Shown one piece after another: positions 22,978 to 34,715 of a DNA stretch of 64,000 bases. The DNA is from Actinocrinis puniceicyclus (lineage in GTDB: Bacteria; Actinomycetota; Actinomycetes; Streptomycetales; Catenulisporaceae), in contig NZ_JAGSXH010000012.1 of NCBI RefSeq assembly GCF_018283645.1, positions 1 through 64,000 of the forward strand, given 5' to 3'. The position numbers were made by a program, and so were the translations under genes. The first letter of the stretch is position 1, and each line of letters starts with the position of its first letter. The notes beneath the pieces are model-generated. The model was not told the DNA's origin. It did no database searches and saw only the letters and a list, made by a program, of their open reading frames with translations.

Positions 22978-23505
22978 ATGGAGATAACCACTGAGCGCGA
23001 AGATCTGCTCGCGATGGTCGCCGACCAACGCAGGAACTTCCTGTTCACCGTCGCGGACATCACCGACGAGCAGGCAGCGACGCGAACGACGGTCAGTGAG
23101 CTGACACTCGGTGGCCTGGTCAAGCACCTGGCCGGCATGCAGCGCTCATGGATCGCGGTGGTCGACGGCACGGCACCCGCCGAGTACGGCTGGTCCGATC
23201 TCGACCCGGACCACTACCGGATGACGCCGTCCGAGACCCTGGCCGGGCTGCTCGACGACTTCCACGGCACCTGCGCCGCGTTCGATCGGGCCCTGCGCGA
23301 AGAGCCGGACCTGGACCGCGAGGTGACTCTCCCGCGGTACCCGTGGTCGCCGGCGGGGCCGACCGTCTGGACCGTCCGCCACATTCTGCTGCACATCTTC
23401 CGGGAGATCACGCACCACAGCGGCCACGCCGACATCATCCGCGAAGCACTGGACGGCGCCAGCACGACGGCGCGGATGGCTGCGGCCGCGAGCGAGGGGC
23501 AGTAG
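22978..23505 (+). CDS. DinB-like protein, DUF664 family
   Basis: A 175-residue four-helix-bundle protein of the DinB/YfiT/DUF664 superfamily. His50 in VKHLAGMQRSW and His147/His150 in ITHHSGHADIIRE are the expected triad of a divalent metal site. Relatives include thiol-dependent (mycothiol or bacillithiol) transferases, but the DUF664 branch is largely uncharacterised. It is the only plus-strand gene in a 14-kb minus-strand block, divergent from the P450 gene with 82 bases between starts. Confidence 0.88.
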   Translation: MEITTEREDLLAMVADQRRNFLFTVADITDEQAATRTTVSELTLGGLVKHLAGMQRSWIAVVDGTAPAEYGWSDLDPDHYRMTPSETLAGLLDDFHGTCAAFDRALREEPDLDREVTLPRYPWSPAGPTVWTVRHILLHIFREITHHSGHADIIREALDGASTTARMAAAASEGQ

Positions 23506-23529
23506 CGGACCTCGGCGGGGACCTGCGGA

Positions 23530-23688
23530 TCAGGAGACCGGTTGTTCCTGGTTCACATGTCTGAGGTACCACAGGATCGCCGTCGCAAGGATCTCAGACT
23601 CGTTGCGTCCGGTCCTGCGGGCGTACTCGCTCAAACGCTGCTGGAGGCGGGGAGGCAACGAGTATTCGAAATCCACGCCCCCAACCAT
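23530..23688 (-). CDS. Small ribbon-helix-helix (CopG/Arc-type) protein, 52 residues
   Basis: A short minus-strand gene from ATG at 23688 to TGA at 23530. The product has the RHH pattern: a beta strand VDFEYSLPPRL, helix A QQRLSEYARRTG, the Gly/Asn turn RNESE and helix B ILATAILWYLRH. Proteins like this bind DNA as dimers and serve as repressors or antitoxins. No toxin gene is adjacent (DinB-like on one side, tatA on the other). There is no clear ribosome site, so translation may be leaderless. The fold assignment is fairly good; the function is unknown. Confidence 0.7.
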   Translation of the reverse strand: MVGGVDFEYSLPPRLQQRLSEYARRTGRNESEILATAILWYLRHVNQEQPVS

Positions 23689-23826
23689 CGCAAAACGCAG
23701 GCCGCCAAGGAAGTCAGAACTCCGATATTCACACGATCGTGGGAGCTGGGGAGCGCGAAGACGTGCTGCGCGTGCGCCGTGCGACCCCGCAGTCCCATCC
23801 CGATGGCGTGCGCGGAGCGGACGGAC

Positions 23827-24093
23827 TCAGGGCTGCGTAACACCGGTGTTGTGCGGGACGGAGTCGTTGACGGTCGGGGTCACGGTCTTGCCCTCGACGG
23901 CCTGCTGCATTCCGTCGACCTTCTTGCCTTCGGGCGCATCGCCGTCCTTGGCCGCCGCCTTCATCTCCGACTTGAAGATGCGCAGCGATTGGCCGACCGA
24001 CCGCGCGGCGTCCGGCAGCTTGCGCGAGCCGAACAGCAGCACGACAAGCGCGACGATGATGACGATGTGCCAGCCTTCAAGCCCACGCAGCAT
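23827..24093 (-). CDS. tatA: Sec-independent protein translocase subunit TatA/TatE
   Basis: An 88-residue TatA-family protein: a short periplasmic N-terminus, one membrane helix ([15 protein letters not shown]), the hinge and amphipathic helix with the signature [25 protein letters not shown], then an unstructured hydrophilic tail. It oligomerises with TatBC to pass folded proteins across the membrane. GTAGGAG precedes ATG at 24093. No tatC or tatB is in the window, so this is either the main TatA located apart or a second copy. Confidence 0.95.
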   Translation of the reverse strand: MLRGLEGWHIVIIVALVVLLFGSRKLPDAARSVGQSLRIFKSEMKAAAKDGDAPEGKKVDGMQQAVEGKTVTPTVNDSVPHNTGVTQP

Positions 24094-24158
24094 GGTCAGA
24101 TCTCCTACAACGGCGTAACGTCCGACCGGAGCGTTTCGTCCGGTACACGCCTCCCAGA

Positions 24159-25202
24159 CTAACCCGACACCGTGGCATCCCGGGAGGTCTCGCGGGCCAC
24201 GATCTGATCGCGCAGGCCACGGGCCGCGCCGCGCAGGGCCTCCTCCGGGTCGACGCCGAGCGAACGGGCGTGCGCCACCGCGGCGAGCAGCAGCCGCCCG
24301 ACCCCGGCCGCATCCTGGGCCTGAGCGGCTGCTTCGGCCGTCAGCGCGGGTAGTTCCAGCGGGATCCCGGCGTTGCGGGACCGCTTGAGCAGCTTGTCGG
24401 CCAGCGAGAGCGCCGGCTGAGCCAACGGCACGCCTTCGACCGCGGAGGTGCGGCCCTTCTCCTCGGCCTTGATCCGGTCCCAGTTCGCCTCGACATCGGC
24501 CGCGGTGTCCGCGACCGCTCCGCCGAAGACGTGCGGATGCCTGCCGACCAGCTTCTTCGCGATACCGTCCGCCACGTCGTCGATACCGAACGGGTCGGTC
24601 GGGTGCTCCTGTGCGATGCGTGCGTGGAACGCGACCTGAAGCAGCACGTCGCCGAGTTCTTCACGTAGCGCGTCGCGGCCCGGGCCCGGCTCGTCGCAGG
24701 CGCCCTCCTCGATCGTCTCGACGGTCTCGTAAGCCTCTTCGAGGAGGTACTTCACCAGGGAGCGGTGGGTCTGCTCCCCGTCCCAGGGGCAGCCGCCGGG
24801 GGAACGCAGCCGGTCCATGACGGCGACCAGGTCCAGCACCTTGGCCCCGGGCAGGTCGTAGCTGCCCGGCAGCAGCTCCAGTTCGATCTCACCGCCGTGG
24901 GCCAAGTGCTCGCCCAGCGCCTGGGCCAGCGCCTCGTCGCCGTCCTGGGCGGCGATCCACACCACGCTCGCGCCCGCCTCGGCCTGATCGATCAGGTCGC
25001 GGGCTATCTCATGCGCGGACGCCTTCGGGTCGAACACGACGATCTGTACGTCCACGTCGTCGAGGTAGGGCAGCACCGGGTGGTCCGGCGAACCGGTGTG
25101 GACGACGGCGCCGGAACCGGTCATGAGTCGCCAGGCCGAGGCCGAGACAAGCCCGGGGGCGACGCGCGGGGAGAACGGGACGAGAACGATCCGACCGGGC
25201 AT
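24159..25202 (-). CDS. mazG: MazG-family nucleoside triphosphate pyrophosphohydrolase
   Basis: A 347-residue house-cleaning enzyme that hydrolyses (d)NTPs to monophosphate and pyrophosphate. The N-terminal 120 residues are the tetrapyrrole-methylase-like domain seen in actinobacterial MazG. The MazG fold follows, with [18 protein letters not shown], the metal site EEAYET ... [14 protein letters not shown], and [11 protein letters not shown]. The C-terminal repeat of the fold is partial. ATG at 25202 has TTAGGG upstream. It lies 229 bases downstream of mfd on the same strand, the order found in mycobacteria (Rv1020-Rv1021). Confidence 0.95.
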   Translation of the reverse strand: MPGRIVLVPFSPRVAPGLVSASAWRLMTGSGAVVHTGSPDHPVLPYLDDVDVQIVVFDPKASAHEIARDLIDQAEAGASVVWIAAQDGDEALAQALGEHLAHGGEIELELLPGSYDLPGAKVLDLVAVMDRLRSPGGCPWDGEQTHRSLVKYLLEEAYETVETIEEGACDEPGPGRDALREELGDVLLQVAFHARIAQEHPTDPFGIDDVADGIAKKLVGRHPHVFGGAVADTAADVEANWDRIKAEEKGRTSAVEGVPLAQPALSLADKLLKRSRNAGIPLELPALTAEAAAQAQDAAGVGRLLLAAVAHARSLGVDPEEALRGAARGLRDQIVARETSRDATVSG

Positions 25203-25431
25203 GCCCTAACCCTAAAGCGTCGGCAGCGCGCCCGTGCTCCAGCGCGCTGAGAAGGCTGGTGACGCGGAATGCGGGCGCACGGTACGCGGTCGGGTAGGCC
25301 GGACAAGATCGGCTGCACGGGGGCGAGAGAAACGTGGCCCGGATGAGGGATCTGCAGCACCTGCCACCCGCCTGACGACACCGCGCCGCACCTGACGTCA
25401 CGTCACGCCGAGCGCCGGGCAACGGCAGAAG

Positions 25432-28986
<3,555 letters not shown>

Positions 28987-29098
28987 GGGAAACTCCTCGG
29001 TCCATGGCGGGCACGCGGACTACCCCCGATCTGCGGGAGAACGGGGGTGGGGTGATGCATCCAGCGTACGCACTCGGGCCGACAACCGCTCACACGTA

Positions 29099-29114
29099 TC
29101 GAACATACGATCGA
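29099..29114. promoter_or_regulatory. Putative LexA (SOS) box upstream of mfd
   Basis: TCGAAC-ATAC-GATCGA differs at one base from the actinobacterial/Bacillus-type LexA operator TCGAAC-n4-GTTCGA. It lies in the 380-base gap between mfd (minus) and the SUKH gene (plus), which otherwise holds a short perfect repeat GACGG-T-CCGTC at 29150-29160 and no evident gene. It is much closer to mfd (113 bases) than to the SUKH start (253 bases). Confidence 0.5.
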
Positions 29115-29366
29115 CGCATATGGGACGATTGCGCTCCACGGATCGCCTGACGGTCCGTCGGAATGTAGCTTCCACCGCCTGCCGGGGGCGTGCACACTCG
29201 TGCGCAATCCCGCCAAATACACCAGGAAGGCTCTCCCGCCTACCGCACAGAGGACTCGGACGGGTACCGTTCCACTGTCGTTAATGCCGACTTCGGCGAT
29301 CGCCTCGGGCACCCCGGCGCGGTCCGGTCGAGTGGACGTGACGGTTCGGGAAAAGGGCTGGAGATC

Positions 29367-30386
29367 ATGACGCAAGGATCGGGCATGGGTTCGCCGACGC
29401 GCGCCGCGATACCGAACGGGCAGTTCGCCGGCCGGCTGATCGAGTTCAGCGACCCGGAACTGGACCGCAAGTATCCGCGCGGCGTCTACGTGGACCTGCA
29501 GGGCTACCCGAACTTCTCGGTGTACGCGCGGCAGGCTGTGGAGATCGCCGAACCGCCCTCGGGCCTGTCCGTCGACGAGGTGCGTGTCACCGACGTCGTG
29601 GCGGCCAACCTGCTCGGCTCCGTCAGCGGTGACCCGTTGTGGCAGCAGGGCCGCCCGCCGACGGTGACTCCGGAAGGATGGACCTGGGTTCACGAGGCGC
29701 GCAGCCGCAAGCTTTACCTGGTGCCCGCGGAGCTGAACGCTTCGTTCCGGCACCACGGCGGCATCGCGACGCTGCAGAGCGACCCGTCGAAGTCCGGGCT
29801 CTGGCACGAGGGGATGCTTGAGCCCGTCGCGTTCGAGCGCTCGGGCTCGGTGCCGGAGGACGCGCTGCAGCAACTGGAGTCACAGCTCGGTTTCCAGCTG
29901 CCGGTCTCCTACCGGCGGTTCCTCGGCGGTACCGACGGCGGTCGGCCCCTGGTTCCCGCGGTCAACCTCAACTGCGGCTTCATCGCGGACGGATGGCTGT
30001 TCGGGCTGCGCCGCTCCGATCCGCATCAGGACCTGGTCTACGCCAACCAGTCGCTCTACGACCGGTTCACCGAGGAGTACCTGGGCATCGGCTTCGTGCA
30101 AGGCGGCATGCTCGCGCTGAAGATCCGCGGCAACGATCTGGGCTCGGTCTGGTACTTCGACGACGACGACCCGCGCGACCACGACGGCCGCGACGCCGCC
30201 TCGGTGTGCGCCGAACTGCTGCACCGTGTCGGCAACGACTTCGACGACTTCGCCCGGCACCTGGTGGCGCTGCCCGCGCAGATCGTGGAGATCTCGGAGG
30301 CAGCGGTGCGCGGCGGCCATGCCAGGCCGGTCGAGGACGCGCCGCACCTCGGCTCGGCGCTTCCCGTGCACCTGCGGGCGCGCTGA
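29367..30386 (+). CDS. SMI1/KNR4 (SUKH) domain protein
   Basis: A 339-residue cytoplasmic protein. The C-terminal half carries an SMI1/KNR4 (SUKH-like) domain: PEDALQQLESQLGFQLPVSYRRFLGGTDGG near residues 160-190, followed by the GSVWYFDDDDPRDHDG acidic stretch near 260. The N-terminal 150 residues are specific to actinobacterial relatives and do not match a domain I know. SUKH proteins are often immunity partners of contact toxins, but no toxin is nearby, and a house-keeping role is as likely. ATG at 29367 has GGAG close by; the 59-residue extension upstream is out of character. Confidence 0.82.
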   Translation: MTQGSGMGSPTRAAIPNGQFAGRLIEFSDPELDRKYPRGVYVDLQGYPNFSVYARQAVEIAEPPSGLSVDEVRVTDVVAANLLGSVSGDPLWQQGRPPTVTPEGWTWVHEARSRKLYLVPAELNASFRHHGGIATLQSDPSKSGLWHEGMLEPVAFERSGSVPEDALQQLESQLGFQLPVSYRRFLGGTDGGRPLVPAVNLNCGFIADGWLFGLRRSDPHQDLVYANQSLYDRFTEEYLGIGFVQGGMLALKIRGNDLGSVWYFDDDDPRDHDGRDAASVCAELLHRVGNDFDDFARHLVALPAQIVEISEAAVRGGHARPVEDAPHLGSALPVHLRAR

Positions 30387-30443
30387 CCGCGCGCGGCGAC
30401 CATGCCGTTCGGCGACTCGGCCGTTCGGCGGCACGCGCGCCCC

Positions 30444-30473
30444 GGCGGGCGTCGGCGGGCGTCGGCGGGCGTC
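30444..30473 (+). repeat. Three tandem copies of a 10-bp unit
   Basis: GGCGGGCGTC is repeated three times without gaps between the SUKH gene and ppc. A TAAGAT that could be a -10 for ppc lies downstream at 30530-30535, without a clear -35. Confidence 0.75.
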
Positions 30474-30604
30474 GGTTCGGGCGAAGTCTCACCGAGTGAA
30501 CTGATAACGAAGGTGTGACGAACGCCGCATAAGATGGCTCAGGTGTGGACAGCGTGGTCCGCCAGCAGTGCTGCCGAGTGTCGCCGACCTGCCGAGGATG
30601 AGCC

Positions 30605-33442
30605 ATGCCCGAGCCTGTGACCAGCGGACCCACCGAACCGTCGCCCTCCCCCGACGCCGCCCTGCGCGCCGACATCAAGTCGCTCGGCGAACTGCTCGGC
30701 CGCACCCTGGTGCGCCAGGAGGGCCAGGAGTTGTTCGACCTCGTCGAGGAGGTGCGCGCGCTGACCCGGTCGGATGATCCGGCGGACGGGGAGCGGGCGG
30801 TGAACCGGCTCGCCGAGATCGATCTGGCCACCGCCATCCGGCTGGTGCGCGCCTTCTCCTCCTACTTCTTCCTGGCCAACGTCACCGAGCAGGTGCACCG
30901 CGGCCGGGAGTTGCACACCCAGCGCGCCACGGTCGGCTCCTGGCTCACTCAGGCGATCGACCGGATCGCCGACGCGATCGACGACCCCGAGTCCAAGGTC
31001 ACCCGGGACTGGGTCGAGCAGGTGGTCTCGTATCTGTCCATCCGGCCGGTCTTCACCGCGCACCCCACCGAGGCCGCCCGGCGCACCATTCTGACCAAGC
31101 TGCGGCAGATCGCGCTGCTGCTGGACGCGAACCCGTTCACCGAGTCCAGCGACCCGGTCGCGCGAAGGCGGGCCGAGCGCCGCCTGGAGGAACTGGTCGA
31201 GTCGCTGTGGCAGACCGACGAACTGCGGGTGGCGCGCCCCGAGCCGACCGACGAGGCGCGCAACGCGCTGTACTACCTCGACGAGCTGCACTCCGGCGCG
31301 GTGCCCGACGTCCTCGACGAGCTGGCCGCGGAGCTGGACCGGATCGACGTCACGCTGCCCGTGGACGCCCGGCCGCTCTCGTTCGGCTCGTGGATCGGCG
31401 GGGACCGCGACGGCAACCCGAACGTGACTCCGCAGCTGACCCTGGAGATCCTCGCCCTGCAGCACGAACGCGCGATCGAGGACGCGCTCAAGGTGGTCGA
31501 GCAACTGCGCGCCACGCTGTCCACGTCCAAGCGGATAGCGCAGGTCAGCCCGCGCCTTGAGTCCTCGGTCGAGGCCGACCTGGCGGCGCTGAGCGACATC
31601 GCCCCGCGCTACAAGCGGCTCAACCAGGAGGAGCCGTACCGGCTCAAGGCGATCTGCGTGCGCCAGAAGCTGATCAACACGCGGCGGCGGATCGCGCAGC
31701 AGCGCCCGCATGTTCCGGGGCAGGACTACCTCAACGGCGAGGAACTGGTCGCCGACCTGGTGCTGATGCGCGAGTCGCTGCTGGCCGACCGGGGCGAGCT
31801 GATCGCCCGCGGTTCGCTGGACCAGGTGATCCGCACGGTTTCGGCCTTCGGCCTGCATCTGGCGACGCTGGACGTGCGCGAGCACGCCGACGCGCACCAT
31901 CACGCGATCGGCCAGCTGATCGACCGGCTCGGCGGCGAGTCCTGGCGGTACGAGGACATGCCGCGCGACTACCGCGCCGGGCTGCTTGCCAAGGAGCTGC
32001 GCTCGCGCCGACCGCTGGCGCTGTTGCCCGCGGCGGTCCACCGGGCCGCCGATCCGGCCACCGCGACCCCGCTGCTGGACGAGGCCGCGGCGCGCACGTT
32101 CGGCATCTTCACCGCGATCCGTGAGGCGATCGACCGTTTCGGCCCGGCGGTGATCGAGAGCTACATCATCTCGATGTGCCGCGGCGTGGACGACGTGTAC
32201 GCGGCCGTGCTGCTGGCGCGCGAGGCCGGTCTGATCGACCTGCGCGGCGAGAAGGCGCAGATCGGCTTTGTGCCGCTGCTGGAGACCGTGGAGGAGTTGC
32301 GGCAGTCGGACACCATCCTCAACGATCTGCTCAGCGACCCGTCGTACCGCAAGCTGGTGCGGCTTCGCGGGGACGTGCAGGAGGTGATGCTCGGCTACAG
32401 CGACTCGAACAAGGAGGCCGGGATCACCACCAGCCAGTGGGAGATTCACCTGGCCCAGCGCAAGCTGCGGGATGTGGCGCACCGGCACGGCATCCGGCTG
32501 CGGCTGTTCCACGGCCGCGGCGGTACCGTCGGGCGCGGCGGCGGCCCGACCCACGACGCGATCCTGGCGCAGCCGTGGGGCACGCTGGAGGGCGAGATCA
32601 AGGTCACCGAGCAGGGCGAGGTGATCTCGGACAAGTACGCGCTGCCGTCGCTGGCCCGGGAGAACCTGGAGCTGACGGTCGCGGCGACGCTGGAGGCCTC
32701 GGTGCTGCACCTGGGGCCGCGGCAGAGCGCGGACGCGCTGGCCCGCTGGACGGCGACCATGTCAGGCATCTCCGACGCCGCGTTCGCCCGGTACCGGGCG
32801 CTGGTGGAGGACCCGGATCTGCCGAAGTACTTCCTCGCCTCGACCCCGGTGGACCAGCTCGGCGACCTGCACCTCGGCTCGCGGCCGTCGCGCCGGCCGG
32901 ACTCGGGGGCGGGTCTGGCGGGGTTGCGGGCGATCCCGTGGGTGTTCGGCTGGACCCAGTCCCGGCAGATCGTGCCGGGCTGGTTCGGGGTCGGCACGGG
33001 CCTGGCGGCCGCGTACGAGGCCGGCAACGCGGACGTGCTGGCGGAGATGTTCGAGCAGTGGCACTTCTTCAGCAACTTCCTGTCGAACGTATCGATGACC
33101 CTGGCCAAGACCGATCTGCAGATCGCGCAGCGGTACGTCAACCGGTTGGTGCCTGAGGAGCTTCGGCACGTCTTCGACACGATCAAGGAAGAGCACGAGC
33201 TGACGGTTCAGCAGGTGCTGCGGGTCACCGGCCAGAAGCAACTGCTCGGGCATGATCCGGTACTCGCGCGCACGCTGCGGATCAGGGACCGCTACCTTGA
33301 CCCGATCTCGTACCTGCAGGTGGCGCTGCTCAAGCGGCACCGGGAGGCGGTCGCGACCGGGCAGGAGGTCGAGCCGCAGTTGACGCGCGCGCTGCTGCTG
33401 ACGGTGAACGGCGTCGCCGCCGGGCTGCGCAACACCGGGTGA
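30605..33442 (+). CDS. ppc: Phosphoenolpyruvate carboxylase
   Basis: A 945-residue enzyme fixing bicarbonate onto PEP to give oxaloacetate, an anaplerotic feed to the TCA cycle. Active-site motifs are intact: [12 protein letters not shown] (catalytic His near 158), [29 protein letters not shown] and [13 protein letters not shown]. The strictly conserved C-terminal RNTG is present, so the allosteric aspartate site is complete. ATG at 30605 follows GAGGATGAGCC. It is monocistronic, closed by a hairpin at 33508-33541. Confidence 0.98.
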   Translation: MPEPVTSGPTEPSPSPDAALRADIKSLGELLGRTLVRQEGQELFDLVEEVRALTRSDDPADGERAVNRLAEIDLATAIRLVRAFSSYFFLANVTEQVHRGRELHTQRATVGSWLTQAIDRIADAIDDPESKVTRDWVEQVVSYLSIRPVFTAHPTEAARRTILTKLRQIALLLDANPFTESSDPVARRRAERRLEELVESLWQTDELRVARPEPTDEARNALYYLDELHSGAVPDVLDELAAELDRIDVTLPVDARPLSFGSWIGGDRDGNPNVTPQLTLEILALQHERAIEDALKVVEQLRATLSTSKRIAQVSPRLESSVEADLAALSDIAPRYKRLNQEEPYRLKAICVRQKLINTRRRIAQQRPHVPGQDYLNGEELVADLVLMRESLLADRGELIARGSLDQVIRTVSAFGLHLATLDVREHADAHHHAIGQLIDRLGGESWRYEDMPRDYRAGLLAKELRSRRPLALLPAAVHRAADPATATPLLDEAAARTFGIFTAIREAIDRFGPAVIESYIISMCRGVDDVYAAVLLAREAGLIDLRGEKAQIGFVPLLETVEELRQSDTILNDLLSDPSYRKLVRLRGDVQEVMLGYSDSNKEAGITTSQWEIHLAQRKLRDVAHRHGIRLRLFHGRGGTVGRGGGPTHDAILAQPWGTLEGEIKVTEQGEVISDKYALPSLARENLELTVAATLEASVLHLGPRQSADALARWTATMSGISDAAFARYRALVEDPDLPKYFLASTPVDQLGDLHLGSRPSRRPDSGAGLAGLRAIPWVFGWTQSRQIVPGWFGVGTGLAAAYEAGNADVLAEMFEQWHFFSNFLSNVSMTLAKTDLQIAQRYVNRLVPEELRHVFDTIKEEHELTVQQVLRVTGQKQLLGHDPVLARTLRIRDRYLDPISYLQVALLKRHREAVATGQEVEPQLTRALLLTVNGVAAGLRNTG

Positions 33443-33485
33443 AACGGCGGCCGCCGCCGGGCTCAGATACCGGGTGAAACGACGG
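33435..33485 (+). repeat. 16-bp direct repeat spanning the ppc stop
   Basis: CCGGGTGAAACGGCGG (33435-33450) recurs as CCGGGTGAAACGACGG (33470-33485), one mismatch, 35 bases apart. The first copy contains the ppc stop codon. It may be a small local duplication. Confidence 0.7.
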
Positions 33486-33507
33486 CGGCCGGGCGGCGAA
33501 AAGCATG

Positions 33508-33541
33508 CGGCGGACGGCCATTGATTTCTGGCCGTCCGCCG
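33508..33541 (+). terminator. Strong hairpin terminator after ppc
   Basis: CGGCGGACGGCC (33508-33519) and GGCCGTCCGCCG (33530-33541) form a perfect 12-bp stem around a 10-base AT-rich loop, followed by TTCGTTGTC. It lies 66 bases past ppc and can also stop transcripts from purU on the other strand. Confidence 0.85.
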
Positions 33542-33601
33542 TTCGTTGTCTCGACGCCCCCGGTTCACCTTGCGAGGAATGCGTTCATACCCCCGCTGAG
33601 C

Positions 33602-33655
33602 TGTGGATAAACAAGATCGGGTTGTCCACGAGCTGTGGATACATTCTGTGGATAA
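33602..33655. other. Cluster of four DnaA boxes outside an origin
   Basis: Four 9-mers of the DnaA box type occur in 54 bases: TGTGGATAA at 33602-33610 and 33647-33655 (both perfect complements of TTATCCACA), TTGTCCACG at 33622-33630 and TGTGGATAC at 33634-33642 (each one mismatch from consensus). Three point one way and one the other. The region is intergenic between the ppc terminator and purU and is less GC-rich than its surroundings. No dnaA, dnaN or other origin genes are nearby, so this looks like a DnaA-binding or titration site rather than oriC. Clusters outside oriC are known in Streptomyces. Confidence 0.75.
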
Positions 33656-33778
33656 CTCGCTGCGCCATGCACACCCGTCCTCACGTAATGGCAGCCGTCA
33701 GCCAATTGACACCCAGTTGTCATCCGGCGAGTGATGAAAGCACTGCCGCCATGCGTTCGGGTCGAGAAGGCGTCGCGG

Positions 33779-34651
33779 CTACGGAAAGACGACCGTGCGG
33801 CGGCCGTTGATCAGCACACGGTGCTCCGAGTGCCACGCCACGGCGCGAGAGAGCACCCGGCACTCCACGTCGCGGCCGACGGCCACCAGCTGATCGGGCG
33901 TCAGGCCGTGGCCGACGCGGGCCACGTCCTGTTCGATGATCGGTCCCTCGTCGAGATCGGGCGTCACATAGTGCGCCGTCGCGCCGATCAGCTTGACCCC
34001 GCGGGCGTGCGCCTGGTGATAGGGCTTGGCTCCCTTGAAGGACGGTAGGAAGGAGTGGTGGATGTTGATGATCCGGCCCTCCAGCTCCTTGCACACGGCC
34101 TCCGAGAGCACCTGCATGTAGCGGGCGAGCACCACGAGCTCGACTGCGTGCTCCTCGGCCAGCCGCAACAGGCGCGCCTCCTGCTCAGGCTTGTTCTCCC
34201 TGGTCACGGGCAGGTGGACGAAGGGGATGCGGTAGGACTCGACCAGGCTCTTGAAGTCGGTGTGGTTCGAGACCACCGCCGGGATCTCGATCGGCAGCGC
34301 GCCGATGCTGTTCCGGAAAAGCAGATCGTTGAGACAGTGCCCGAACCGGGAGACCAGGATCAGCGTCGGCATCCGGACCGTGACGTCGTGGATCTGCCAG
34401 GCCATGTGGAAAGCCGCCGCGGTCGCGGTGAAACCCCCGTTCAGCGAGATCAGGTCGACGCCCTCCACCTGCGCGGCGAAGTGCACGCGCATGAAGAACA
34501 GCTTCGTGTCCGGGTCGCCGTACTGCTGGCTGTCCACGATGGTGCAGCCGGTGACCAGCAGAAAGCTGGAGACCGCGTGCACGATTCCACGCTGGTCGGG
34601 GCAGGAGAGGGTCAGCACGTACTCGCGAGGCGGTGCGGACGACGTGGTCAT
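33779..34651 (-). CDS. purU: Formyltetrahydrofolate deformylase
   Basis: A 290-residue enzyme hydrolysing 10-formyl-THF to formate and THF, balancing one-carbon pools. An ACT domain (YVLTLSCPDQRGIVHAVSSFL) fills the first 80 residues. The formyltransferase-fold catalytic domain follows, with the Asn-His-Ser signature in INIHHSFLPSFKGAKPY and the catalytic Asp in DLDEGPIIEQDV. ATG at 34651 follows GGGTGG; in-frame ATGs at 34660 and 34681 are alternatives. It is divergent from the tricorn gene with 64 bases between. Confidence 0.96.
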   Translation of the reverse strand: MTTSSAPPREYVLTLSCPDQRGIVHAVSSFLLVTGCTIVDSQQYGDPDTKLFFMRVHFAAQVEGVDLISLNGGFTATAAAFHMAWQIHDVTVRMPTLILVSRFGHCLNDLLFRNSIGALPIEIPAVVSNHTDFKSLVESYRIPFVHLPVTRENKPEQEARLLRLAEEHAVELVVLARYMQVLSEAVCKELEGRIINIHHSFLPSFKGAKPYHQAHARGVKLIGATAHYVTPDLDEGPIIEQDVARVGHGLTPDQLVAVGRDVECRVLSRAVAWHSEHRVLINGRRTVVFP

Positions 34652-34715
34652 GCCACCCATCTTCGCCCATCCCGAATGCATCGCCCAGAGCGCAGGGCGC
34701 GGATATCGTCGGGCC

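Noticed and set aside
33443-33778. The DnaA-box cluster as the chromosomal origin
   Set aside because: Only four boxes in 54 bases, whereas actinomycete origins hold many more and lie between dnaA and dnaN, which are absent here.
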